From Sphingomonas albertensis (lineage in GTDB: Bacteria; Pseudomonadota; Alphaproteobacteria; Sphingomonadales; Sphingomonadaceae): a stretch of 64,000 nt of DNA. The position numbers were made by a program, and so were the translations under genes. The notes beneath the pieces were generated by a model that ran no database searches, was not told the origin of the DNA, and saw only the letters and a list, made by a program, of their open reading frames with translations. Positions 1-7,646 of this stretch are shown in pieces (the stretch's first letter is position 1; the number at the start of each line of letters is the position of its first letter). Location of the stretch: NCBI RefSeq assembly GCF_014358075.1, contig NZ_JACONT010000008.1, positions 61,765 through 125,764 of the forward strand, given 5' to 3'.

Positions 1-17
1 GCAGGCGCGCCATTAAA

Positions 18-680
18 GTGATCGGCCGGGACAGGGTCGGACGGCGATGGCGCGGTACGCTGATAACGGGACTCGCTGCGCTCGCGGCGACCTCCCCAGG
101 CGTGGCGCAGGCCGTACGCGCCGAACCCATCGGACGGTTCGGTACCGAGGCGGTTTCGAACGATGCGCGCGACACCGCGGACTGGGTTGCCGCGTCGCAC
201 GATAATCAGGGCCTGCCGTTCATCGTCATCGACAAGGTGAACGCCGTGGTCTTCGCATTCGACGCCACCGGTCGATTGCGCGGTACGGCACCAGCCTTGC
301 TCGGCATGGCGCGCGGCGATGCGAGCGTGCCCGGCATCGGCCAGCGCAAGCTCGCGACGATCACGCCGGCCGAACGCACGACCCCCGCGGGTCGGTTCAA
401 GGCCTCGCTCGGTCACGACTTCGAACAGGACATCCTGTGGATCGACTATGACGCCGCGCTGTCGATGCACCGTGTGATCAAGGGACGCCGCGTCGACGAC
501 CGCGCCGGCCGGCTCGCGTCGCCCACGCCCAGCGACAACCGAATCTCGTATGGCTGCGTGAACGTGCCGCCGGGGTTTTACGATGGGGTGGTGAAACCGT
601 TATTCACCGGCACCGTAGGAATCGTCTACATCCTGCCGGAGACGAAACCGTTGCGAAGCGTGTTCGCCGTGCCGGACTGA
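18..680 (+). CDS. L,D-transpeptidase (YkuD-like), exported
   Basis: A 220-residue protein probably forming or exchanging 3-3 peptidoglycan cross-links, or anchoring proteins, in the periplasm. The N-terminus has an arginine-rich stretch, a hydrophobic segment (about residues 14-30) and an AQA-like cleavage site, so it is exported. The YkuD signature is visible near the C-terminus: a histidine at 151 (SMHRV) and the catalytic motif SYGCVNVP with Cys180. The start used is GTG at 18; upstream sequence is nearly cut off by the window edge, so an earlier start cannot be excluded. The family call is firm; substrate and partner are unknown. A second, different L,D-transpeptidase lies at 25827-26768. 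Confidence 0.82.
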   Translation: MIGRDRVGRRWRGTLITGLAALAATSPGVAQAVRAEPIGRFGTEAVSNDARDTADWVAASHDNQGLPFIVIDKVNAVVFAFDATGRLRGTAPALLGMARGDASVPGIGQRKLATITPAERTTPAGRFKASLGHDFEQDILWIDYDAALSMHRVIKGRRVDDRAGRLASPTPSDNRISYGCVNVPPGFYDGVVKPLFTGTVGIVYILPETKPLRSVFAVPD

Positions 681-693
681 CAGACAAAGAAAT

Positions 694-743
694 CCTCCCC
701 CGCCAGGGGGAGGTGGCTGGCGCTCGCCAGACGGAGGGGGAGG
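694..743. repeat. intergenic hairpin repeat, family R1
   Basis: CCTCCCCC (694-701), loop GCCA and GGGGGAGG (706-713) form a strong hairpin, followed by a tail ending GACGGAGGGGGAGGA. The same element occurs twice, inverted, at 26875-26997. It fills the gap between the transpeptidase gene and the convergent oxygenase gene and may act as a terminator for either. Confidence 0.75.
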
Positions 744-830
744 ACACGGAACGAGGATTATCGCGCCCCGTCCCCTCCAGCGCGTCTCCGCCAAGAATAA
801 TGAGAACCGCGCCCCGTCCGGGCCTCTACC

Positions 831-1583
831 TCACCGGCACCACGGCCGCTCGCGATACCATTTGGTCAGCACGTATTTGACGCCCTGCTCGACCGGCATG
901 CCCTGGTGCAACGACCCGGGGTTCGGCCGCCCCAGCGCATCCATGTTGTTCCAGATCACCAGATTGCCCGCCTTCGGTGCGATCATCACGCCCGCGGTCG
1001 GAAAATTCGTGCGACCGCCCAAGGACGGTTCGTTGAGGAAGGTCATCGCCGACCACGTCCGCTGTCCGCCGATCGGCACCTGGTTTCGCCAGTAATGCTG
1101 CCCGGTATCGAAGAAATCATGGTGCGGCTTGAACTCTTGCCCGACCGCATAGCGCTGGCCCTGCAAGGCCTCGCCGAAGATCGGATCGAGACCGGTCAGA
1201 TCGTCGAGCTTGCTCTCTACGGCCGTTACCGCGTCGGGTCCGGGATAGAGATAGCAGGTCTCGCTCGTCCGATACGACGGTACGGGATCGTCGGAGACCA
1301 CGGGCGACGGCACGCGATTGGCGTCGATCAGGCGGATCAGCGCGGCGCATTCGCCCAGCGTCAGGAAATTGCGGACGACATAGAGTTCGACGCCGTTGGC
1401 GGGGATCCGGACGGCACCGGCATAATGAGCGATCCGCTCTCGAACGCGCACGGCGGAGTCGGATCGAGCCAAGGCCTCCATCTGGCCATCGCGGAGATCG
1501 AGCGCCGACAATGGAGCCGACATCAGCGACGTGTTCTCGGATTTATCGGTCGGCCAAGCGCCAGTATCTAGGAATTCGGCCAT
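831..1583 (-). CDS. prolyl 4-hydroxylase-like 2-oxoglutarate/Fe(II) oxygenase
   Basis: A 250-residue soluble protein with the double-stranded beta-helix core of the P4H alpha-subunit family. The iron ligands can be read directly: HxD at His154/Asp156 (FKPHHDFFDT) and the distal histidine at 226 (SLHQGMPVEQG), with Lys236 placed to bind 2-oxoglutarate. It should hydroxylate a proline or another residue in a protein or peptide using O2 and 2-oxoglutarate; the substrate cannot be told from sequence. ATG at 1583 gives the longest protein; Met21 is an alternative. It stands alone, with an unusually AT-rich 5' region (about 1590-1700) that probably holds its promoter. Confidence 0.83.
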   Translation of the reverse strand: MAEFLDTGAWPTDKSENTSLMSAPLSALDLRDGQMEALARSDSAVRVRERIAHYAGAVRIPANGVELYVVRNFLTLGECAALIRLIDANRVPSPVVSDDPVPSYRTSETCYLYPGPDAVTAVESKLDDLTGLDPIFGEALQGQRYAVGQEFKPHHDFFDTGQHYWRNQVPIGGQRTWSAMTFLNEPSLGGRTNFPTAGVMIAPKAGNLVIWNNMDALGRPNPGSLHQGMPVEQGVKYVLTKWYRERPWCR

Positions 1584-1859
1584 GGTTTCGTAACTCTGAT
1601 CATCAGCCCCCTTACTAAACCAATAGCAGCATCCTTATCCTATGTTTATATTTTTTATTGATGCATCTTTATACTCTCACCTACGTTTATCAAGTACGAC
1701 CAACACAGGTTAGGCTCGGTTGAGCGAATTTTCGCCACCACCCCGCCCATTGGGATGCGCATAAGTCGCACCAGGCCGAAGAGTTCGGGAACATCCATGC
1801 TCCGCTGCCGGCGAGAGCCACGGATGACGTGCCTAGACCGACATCGGCGGAGAACCATC

Positions 1860-2108
1860 ATGCAACCGGGATTTATCGCGGGCGCGGGACCGACACCCCA
1901 TGCTCTACATACTGCCTATGTCGACGTCGCTGCGGTCACTGCCGTCTCCGGCGTCGCCTCGATCAAAATCGGCGATAGTGTAGATCCCAGGCCTCGACGT
2001 AAACCCAAGGCATCGACACCCCGTTTTCCCGTGATCCGCGGCATTTTATTCGCGCTGCCGATCTCGGTGCTGTTCTGGGTCGGGGTCCTCGTTCTGTCGA
2101 TCGGGTAG
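1860..2108 (+). CDS. small membrane protein of unknown function
   Basis: An 82-residue open frame beginning at ATG 1860. Residues 1-55 are soluble and include a basic, proline-rich stretch (PRPRRKPK), followed by one C-terminal transmembrane segment (about 61-80, GILFALPISVLFWVGVLVL). An in-frame start at 1755 exists, but its extra 35 residues are arginine-rich and look non-coding. No family is recognised. It may be a tail-anchored inner-membrane protein. Supported mainly by the clean hydrophobic segment and the lack of a competing gene. Confidence 0.45.
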   Translation: MQPGFIAGAGPTPHALHTAYVDVAAVTAVSGVASIKIGDSVDPRPRRKPKASTPRFPVIRGILFALPISVLFWVGVLVLSIG

Positions 2109-2177
2109 CACCGCCGCCGCGCACCCTCTCGAATTTCAATTCTGGAAGTCCTCGCTCACGGCGGGGCGGGGATAGTC

Positions 2178-2621
2178 ATGGTCAAAAATCTTTTTGCATG
2201 CGTTGCGGCCGCGATACTGGCATTCGCTCCCCACCCTACTGCGGCTCAGACTCTCATACTCCCCGGCGCCCTCCTTCTTGCAGGTTACCGCGCGACGTGC
2301 GGGCCCGTCGATACGATGATCCAGCCGATCAACGATATCGCAGCCGCATACCGGGGCCGGATATACCTTCATCCGCGGGTCCTCGACTTGCCTCGCGCGC
2401 AGCAACTCTTCTGGTACACGCATGAGTGCGCCCACCAGATCTTCGGACCCGGCGAGGCCGCTGCCGATTGCTGGGCGGTCCAGCAGGGCAAGATCCAGGG
2501 CTGGCTGTCGCGCGTCGAGCTGACCAGGCTGAACGGGTCGATGCGCCAGTTTCCACGCGATGCCTCGCACGAAGACGGCGCCGCCCGCATCGCGCATATG
2601 GAAAAATGTTTCGCGGAGTAG
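2178..2621 (+). CDS. small secreted protein with HExxH zinc-protease-like motif
   Basis: A 147-residue protein with a signal peptide (about residues 1-23, ending PTAAQ). The mature part carries HECAH at 82-86, matching the HExxH zinc-binding motif, then an acidic pair in GPGEAAADCW (Glu93, Asp97) at the distance expected for a third ligand, and a late histidine at 131. Four cysteines (41, 84, 99, 144) could form disulfides. This is the minimum architecture of a small metallopeptidase, but many HExxH proteins are inactive, so enzymatic function is inferred. No operon partner is obvious. Confidence 0.6.
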   Translation: MVKNLFACVAAAILAFAPHPTAAQTLILPGALLLAGYRATCGPVDTMIQPINDIAAAYRGRIYLHPRVLDLPRAQQLFWYTHECAHQIFGPGEAAADCWAVQQGKIQGWLSRVELTRLNGSMRQFPRDASHEDGAARIAHMEKCFAE

Positions 2622-2694
2622 AGGCTTCGTTGCGACGCCCCGAGTTGCCCGATTTGGTAGCCCGACGTGGTGGTCGGCAAATTCGTCCAAAGGC

Positions 2695-3768
2695 CTACGC
2701 CACCGCCGTCGCATGGATCGGCAGCAGCGCCGCGCCGATTGTCGCCGCGGCACCCTCCAGCGTGGACACCGATATGATCGGCACGCCGCTGACGTGATCG
2801 CCAATGTGCATCGCGCCGAAATCGATGTGCTCGACCAGCGCACGCAGGATGCGGTTTGGCAACGGGCTTGAGATCACGAATTCGCCCGGATCGATCCACG
2901 CCAGCCCCCAGTTTATGATCGGCGCGATTTGGCTGGCGGCGCGACGCACCCACGCGTCGACGACGTCTTCATAGCCGGCCACCACCGCCTCGAAATCGAC
3001 CAGCGAATGGATCTCGCAACCGGCTTCACGCAACGTCATCAACAGGTCGAGCGTCGACGGGCGCGGCCGGTTGTTGGGATAGAGACAGCCGATCTCGCCC
3101 GCGCTCGCCATCGCGCCGCGCAGGATCCGGCCCTCGACGATGATCCCCGCGCCGATCCCATGGCCGAGCAGGATCACCACCGCGGTCGAACAGCGCCGCA
3201 TAAGCCCGCCGACGTAATATTCCGCCAGCGCCGCGGTGTTGGCATCGTTCTCGATCCAGATCCGGTGGCCGATATGCTCCTCGAACAGCGTCTTCAGATC
3301 GATTCCGCGCCATGCCCCAAGACTGTCGACCGTCCAGCGCCGGTTCCCCTCCGGCGATAGCGACGACCCAGGCACGCCGATCCCGACCCCCAGCAGCCGC
3401 CGTCCGAGCAGCCGGTTCTCGATCGCCATGGCGTGCATCGATTCCGTGACGCGCGCGGCGAAGACGCGTGGATCCGGATCGTCGAACGGCTGCGAGCTGT
3501 GCGCGATCACTCCGCCCGCGTAGTCGACTAGCGCCACCTCCATCAGCCCGCGGTGGAGCATCGCGCCGACCGCATAGCCGGCATCGGGCGATATCCGCAG
3601 CGGCACGGCGGGCCGACCGGGCGTCACCGGCTCAGAACTCGGACATTCCTCGATCAGTCCGTGCGCGAGCAGGTTGCTCGACAGCCGCGTCAGCTTCGAC
3701 GCACTCATCGCGAGATCGCCGGCGAGCTGCTTGCGCGATCGCCCACCGACCGAGCGCAGGACCTGCAT
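2695..3768 (-). CDS. ROK-family transcriptional regulator
   Basis: A 357-residue regulator with an N-terminal winged helix (about 5-60, RKQLAGDLAMSASKLTRLSS) and a C-terminal ROK sugar-kinase-like domain (GIGVPG, IWIENDANTAALAE, GHGIGAGII). The zinc motif CxCGxxGC of ROK kinases is absent; the region reads GEIGCLYPNNRP, and the N-terminal ATP-binding DxGxT motif is not seen, so it should bind sugar without phosphorylating it. It is divergent from the TonB receptor at 3919 with a palindromic operator between them, so it probably controls the glycan locus and itself. The first in-frame ATG is 3768, but ROK regulators usually have 10-15 more residues; an ATG at 3805 opens a frame (MAYAKLRLDDDEH) that is off by one. 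Confidence 0.82.
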   Translation of the reverse strand: MQVLRSVGGRSRKQLAGDLAMSASKLTRLSSNLLAHGLIEECPSSEPVTPGRPAVPLRISPDAGYAVGAMLHRGLMEVALVDYAGGVIAHSSQPFDDPDPRVFAARVTESMHAMAIENRLLGRRLLGVGIGVPGSSLSPEGNRRWTVDSLGAWRGIDLKTLFEEHIGHRIWIENDANTAALAEYYVGGLMRRCSTAVVILLGHGIGAGIIVEGRILRGAMASAGEIGCLYPNNRPRPSTLDLLMTLREAGCEIHSLVDFEAVVAGYEDVVDAWVRRAASQIAPIINWGLAWIDPGEFVISSPLPNRILRALVEHIDFGAMHIGDHVSGVPIISVSTLEGAAATIGAALLPIHATAVA

Positions 3769-3836
3769 GCTCGTCGTCGTCCAGTCTCAGCTTCGCATAG
3801 GCCATCGCCCGCTCCCTTGCCGATCCCGATAGTCGA

Positions 3837-3862
3837 TTAGTTTATTTCGTGAAATTAATTAA
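3837..3862. promoter_or_regulatory. palindromic operator, probably for the ROK regulator
   Basis: TTAGTTTATTTC (3837-3848) and GAAATTAATTAA (3851-3862) form an inverted repeat matching at 10 of 12 positions, separated by GT, in an AT-rich island in otherwise GC-rich DNA. Known ROK repressors (NagC, Mlc) bind similar TTATTT...AAATAA palindromes. It lies between the divergent ROK gene and the TonB receptor, about 57 nt before the receptor start. Binding by the adjacent regulator is inferred. Confidence 0.62.
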
Positions 3863-3918
3863 AATCGTCATATTCCGCGTCCAGCGGCGTGACATCGAAC
3901 AGGGTTGGGGACGAACAG

Positions 3919-6501
3919 ATGACCAAATTTGGCTTGCGCACGGGTTGCGCCTTTATCGCGTTGAGCATTGCCGCGCAGTCGCCGGCCTGGGCGCAGACCG
4001 TTCCTGCCACGCCTCCCGCCGCCACACCCCCGGCCGATGCGGTCCCGGAAGCCGCCGCACCGGACGCCACGACACCTGACGCCGCAGCGCCCGAAACCGG
4101 CGGCGACATCATCGTCACCGGCTCGGCCCGCCAGCAACGCCGCTTCGACGTCTCCTACGCGGTCAATTCGCTCAGCAACGCCGACATCCAGAAGCTCGCG
4201 CCGATCAACTTCGCCGATCTGCTCGGCAAGCTGCCCGGCTTCGCGGTCGAGAATACCGGCGGCGAGGTCCAGAACATCATCCGCCTGCGCGGCCTGCCGA
4301 GCGACGGTGGCCTCGTCACCTTCCAGCAGGACGGCCTGCCGATGTTCCACGAGAATGACGGCAACTTCTTCCGCGGCGACAGCATCAACCGGTTCGACCT
4401 GATGACGCAGCGCGTCGAGGTCGTGCGCGGCGGCCCTGCCCCGGTCTATGCGAGCTATGCCGCGGCGATCGTCAACAACATCACCGTGTCGGGCACCGAT
4501 ACGACGCGCGGCAAGGCGCAGGTCACCCTCGGCGACACCGGCCTCTACCGGCTCGACGCGTACCAGGCCGGCCCGATCGACGATTCGACCTACTACGCGA
4601 TCGGCGGGTTCCTGCGCCGCCACGACGGCTACCGCGACAACGGCTTCCCCAACGATCGCGGCGGCCAGGTCCGCGCCAACATCAAGCACGACTTCTCGAA
4701 CGGATCGCTGCGCGTGTCCGGCAATTACCTGAACGACCACAACGTGTTCTATTTGCCGATCCCGACCGCCGATCCGCGCGATCCGAGCAAGTCGCTCAAC
4801 CAGTATATCGACTTCTTCAGCGGCACGATGAACTCGCCCGCGCTGCGCAACGCGAACATCCGTTTCCGTGAGGCCGACGGCACGACGCGCAACGTCGACG
4901 CCGATCTCGGCAATGGTCGCCACACCCAGTTCGGGAATGTCGGCGTCCAGTATGATGCGGACTATGACGGCTGGAAAGTCGCGGCGAAGGGCGGCGTCAG
5001 CGTCGGCAAGCTCCATTTCAACGCGTTGTATTCGACCAGCAACCCGTCGGATGCCAACGCCTATGCCAACGCGACCAGCAACGGGATCGGCACCCCGACC
5101 AACCTGGATAATGCCCGCAAGGCGTTCGGCGCCGGCGTGACCCGGCTTGGCTATGCGATCGCCGGCACCAACGGCGCGGAGGTCTACGACCCGAACAGCG
5201 CCTCCGGGCTGGTCGTCCCCGCGCAGTTCCGCGACGTCGTCTCCAAATATTATTCGACGCAGGGCGATCTCAGCGTCACGCGCTCGATCGCGACCGGCTT
5301 CGGCACGCACGATCTCCGCGTCGGCGTATACGGCAGTCTGTACGGCGAGACCAACGAGGTCGCGTATCAGGACTATCTGCTCGAGGTGAAGGGCAAGCCG
5401 CGGACGCTCGATCTGATCGCGTACAACGCCGCGGGCCAGGCGGTCGGTTCGATCACCGACAACGGCGTGCTGCGCTATACGACCACGCTCAACCGCGGCA
5501 ACACCGACGCCAAGATGTACGCACTCTACGCGAACGACACGTGGGAGCTGACCAAGGGCCTGACCCTGGACGGCGGTGTCCGCCACGAACGGTACAGCTT
5601 CAACGGCTATGCCTTCGCGACGACCTCCGCCAACCTCGGCGATCCGACCACGCTGGCCGACGACGGCGTCCGTGCGTTCACCGGCCAGATCATCAATTCG
5701 AAGCTGAGCCCGAACATCACCAACTGGACCGGCGGGATCAACTACGACGTCACGCAGCATCTCGGCGCCTATGCCCGCGCATCGCATCTCGAAACGCCGC
5801 CCTCGACGCAGGTGACGTACCAGATCAACCCGACGATCATCACGTCGAAGGCGAACCAGTACGAGGTGGGTCTGAAGGCCGCGTTCGGCCGGTCGTATTT
5901 GTACCTGATCGGCTTCTATACGCGCTATAATCCGCTCAACGCGTCGTTCGTCGCGCTCGACCCGGTCACCGGTCGCAACGACCAGTCCGTGCCATTCGTC
6001 GGCAAGGCGGAGATCAAGGGTATTGAGATCGACGGCAACCTCGCGCTGCCGTACGGCTTCGCGGTGACCGGCGCGCTGACGATCAGCGATCCGCAATATA
6101 AGAGCCTCGTCAACGCCAACGGTGCCAGCGCCGGCGATGTCGAGGGCAACCAGCTCGTCCGCGAACCGAAGGTCTACGGCAACATCCGTCCCTCCGTCGA
6201 CTTCGACGTCGCGGGCAGTGCCGTGCAGATCTACGGCCGCTACGAATATACCGGCAAACGCTATGTCGACTTCTTCAACAACACCGCGCTGCCCGCCTAC
6301 CAGACGGTCGGCGCGGGGATCACGCTGACGCACGACACGTGGCAGATGCAGGTCGTCGGCGACAATCTGTTCAATGCCAAGGGGCTGACCGAAGGCAATA
6401 CCCGCACCGACCAGTTGAGCGGCCAGGGCACGGCCGACGCGATCTACGGCCGACCGAACTTCGGTCGCAACGTCCGCCTCGTGGTCAGCAAGTCCTGGTG
6501 A
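3919..6501 (+). CDS. TonB-dependent outer-membrane receptor
   Basis: An 860-residue receptor: signal peptide (1-26, ending SPAWAQ), a proline/alanine-rich linker (about 28-60), plug domain starting at IIVTGSARQQRR, then a large beta-barrel ending in VVSKSW with a terminal aromatic residue. There is no N-terminal signalling (STN) domain, so it is a plain transporter. It should bind an oligosaccharide at the cell surface and import it using TonB energy. The chosen ATG 3919 starts directly at the signal peptide; the frame is open for 10 codons upstream but these add nothing signal-like. The next gene overlaps its stop, and downstream GH92 and GPH genes suggest an alpha-mannoside ligand. Confidence 0.9.
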   Translation: MTKFGLRTGCAFIALSIAAQSPAWAQTVPATPPAATPPADAVPEAAAPDATTPDAAAPETGGDIIVTGSARQQRRFDVSYAVNSLSNADIQKLAPINFADLLGKLPGFAVENTGGEVQNIIRLRGLPSDGGLVTFQQDGLPMFHENDGNFFRGDSINRFDLMTQRVEVVRGGPAPVYASYAAAIVNNITVSGTDTTRGKAQVTLGDTGLYRLDAYQAGPIDDSTYYAIGGFLRRHDGYRDNGFPNDRGGQVRANIKHDFSNGSLRVSGNYLNDHNVFYLPIPTADPRDPSKSLNQYIDFFSGTMNSPALRNANIRFREADGTTRNVDADLGNGRHTQFGNVGVQYDADYDGWKVAAKGGVSVGKLHFNALYSTSNPSDANAYANATSNGIGTPTNLDNARKAFGAGVTRLGYAIAGTNGAEVYDPNSASGLVVPAQFRDVVSKYYSTQGDLSVTRSIATGFGTHDLRVGVYGSLYGETNEVAYQDYLLEVKGKPRTLDLIAYNAAGQAVGSITDNGVLRYTTTLNRGNTDAKMYALYANDTWELTKGLTLDGGVRHERYSFNGYAFATTSANLGDPTTLADDGVRAFTGQIINSKLSPNITNWTGGINYDVTQHLGAYARASHLETPPSTQVTYQINPTIITSKANQYEVGLKAAFGRSYLYLIGFYTRYNPLNASFVALDPVTGRNDQSVPFVGKAEIKGIEIDGNLALPYGFAVTGALTISDPQYKSLVNANGASAGDVEGNQLVREPKVYGNIRPSVDFDVAGSAVQIYGRYEYTGKRYVDFFNNTALPAYQTVGAGITLTHDTWQMQVVGDNLFNAKGLTEGNTRTDQLSGQGTADAIYGRPNFGRNVRLVVSKSW

Positions 6502-7646
6502 CGGGCTTGCGTTTGATGCTCGCGGCGCTGGCGATGACGGCGGCTGCACCGGTGTGGGCGGAAGCGCCTGCACCGGTGGCGGTTAGCGACACGGTCGTCG
6601 ACACGCTGTCGGAGCGGCTGTTTCCGATGCTCGGCGCGCTGGGGCGGTTGCCGACAGCGACGTTCGATACGCGGGCGCGACGGATTGCCGCGTGCGGTGA
6701 CGTACCCGCCTGCGTGATCGAGGCGACGATCTGGACCGATCAGGACCGGGCGATGGTCGTCGCCAGTCTGTCCAAGAGTGGCGCGCGGCCGAAGTCGAAT
6801 GCCGACCTGCCAGTGGCGGCCGGTATCGATCAGGAGCTCGAGGCACTGAACGTCGTGCTCCGGGTCTACGGCCTCGGCTTGCCTGGACGCTACCCGAAGA
6901 TCGACGGTCCGATCTTCGCCACCGACACGCCCTTCTTCGCCGACAGCGTAAAGGTTGCGATCGATACCGCACGCGCCGCGTCGGATGCGCCGCCTTCGAC
7001 GATCGCGGCCAGCGTGCGGTTGGCCGTGGCGTTGCTCGATGCCAATGATGCGACCGCGGCGACGCGGTTCGAACCGCTCGACCAGCGCGAGAATGCCGGC
7101 GCACGCACACGTGCGGCGAGGACCGACTGGAAGGCGTTTCGGTATTCGCTGCTGATCGTCCCCGGCGTCGGTCCAGAGGATGTCGGCACCACGCTCAGCC
7201 CGCGCAGCAAGCTCCACGCGCTGCTCGCCGCGCAACGCTATCGCCAGGGTCTCGCGCCGTTCATCCTCGTCTCGGGCAGCGCGGTGCATCCCCGCGGCAC
7301 GCGCTTCGTCGAAGCCGTGGAGATCCGCCGCGCGCTGGTCGAGCGCTACGGCATCCCCGCCGATCGCGTGATCCTGGAGCCGTACGCGCGGCATACGACC
7401 ACCAACCTGCGCAACGCGACGCGGCGCATGGTGGCGCTCGGCATCCCGCTCGACCGCCCGACGCTGATCGTCACCGACGCCGAGCAGAGCAAATACATCG
7501 AAAGCCAGACCTTCACCGACCGCAACCGCACGGAACTGGGGTATCTGCCGGGCGCGGTCGGGCGGCGGCTGTCGGTGTACGACCTGGAATTTCAGCCGTC
7601 GCGGCTATCCCTGCGCCACGATCCGCGCGATCCTCTCGATCCATGA
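6498..7646 (+). CDS. exported YdcF/ElyC-family (DUF218) protein
   Basis: A 382-residue protein whose second half is a DUF218 domain: LLIVPGVGPEDVG, RYRQGLAPFILVSGSAVHP, EPYARHTTTNLRNATRRM and LIVTDAEQSKYIES match the usual order of conserved blocks. The N-terminus (VTGLRLMLAALAMTAAAPVWAEA) is a signal peptide, so it acts in the periplasm. GTG at 6498 overlaps the receptor stop as GTGA, favouring coupled translation; ATG 6516 is an alternative. Members are linked to envelope carbohydrate metabolism but are biochemically vague. Its place between a TonB receptor and GH92 suggests a role with the imported glycan. Confidence 0.75.
   Translation: MTGLRLMLAALAMTAAAPVWAEAPAPVAVSDTVVDTLSERLFPMLGALGRLPTATFDTRARRIAACGDVPACVIEATIWTDQDRAMVVASLSKSGARPKSNADLPVAAGIDQELEALNVVLRVYGLGLPGRYPKIDGPIFATDTPFFADSVKVAIDTARAASDAPPSTIAASVRLAVALLDANDATAATRFEPLDQRENAGARTRAARTDWKAFRYSLLIVPGVGPEDVGTTLSPRSKLHALLAAQRYRQGLAPFILVSGSAVHPRGTRFVEAVEIRRALVERYGIPADRVILEPYARHTTTNLRNATRRMVALGIPLDRPTLIVTDAEQSKYIESQTFTDRNRTELGYLPGAVGRRLSVYDLEFQPSRLSLRHDPRDPLDP

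Noticed and set aside
3868..6573. A 901-codon open frame on the minus strand opposite the TonB receptor
   Set aside because: Composition is the antisense of a GC-rich coding gene (strings of VDLRRR, AVDRVG), with no domain pattern; the plus-strand receptor is unmistakable.
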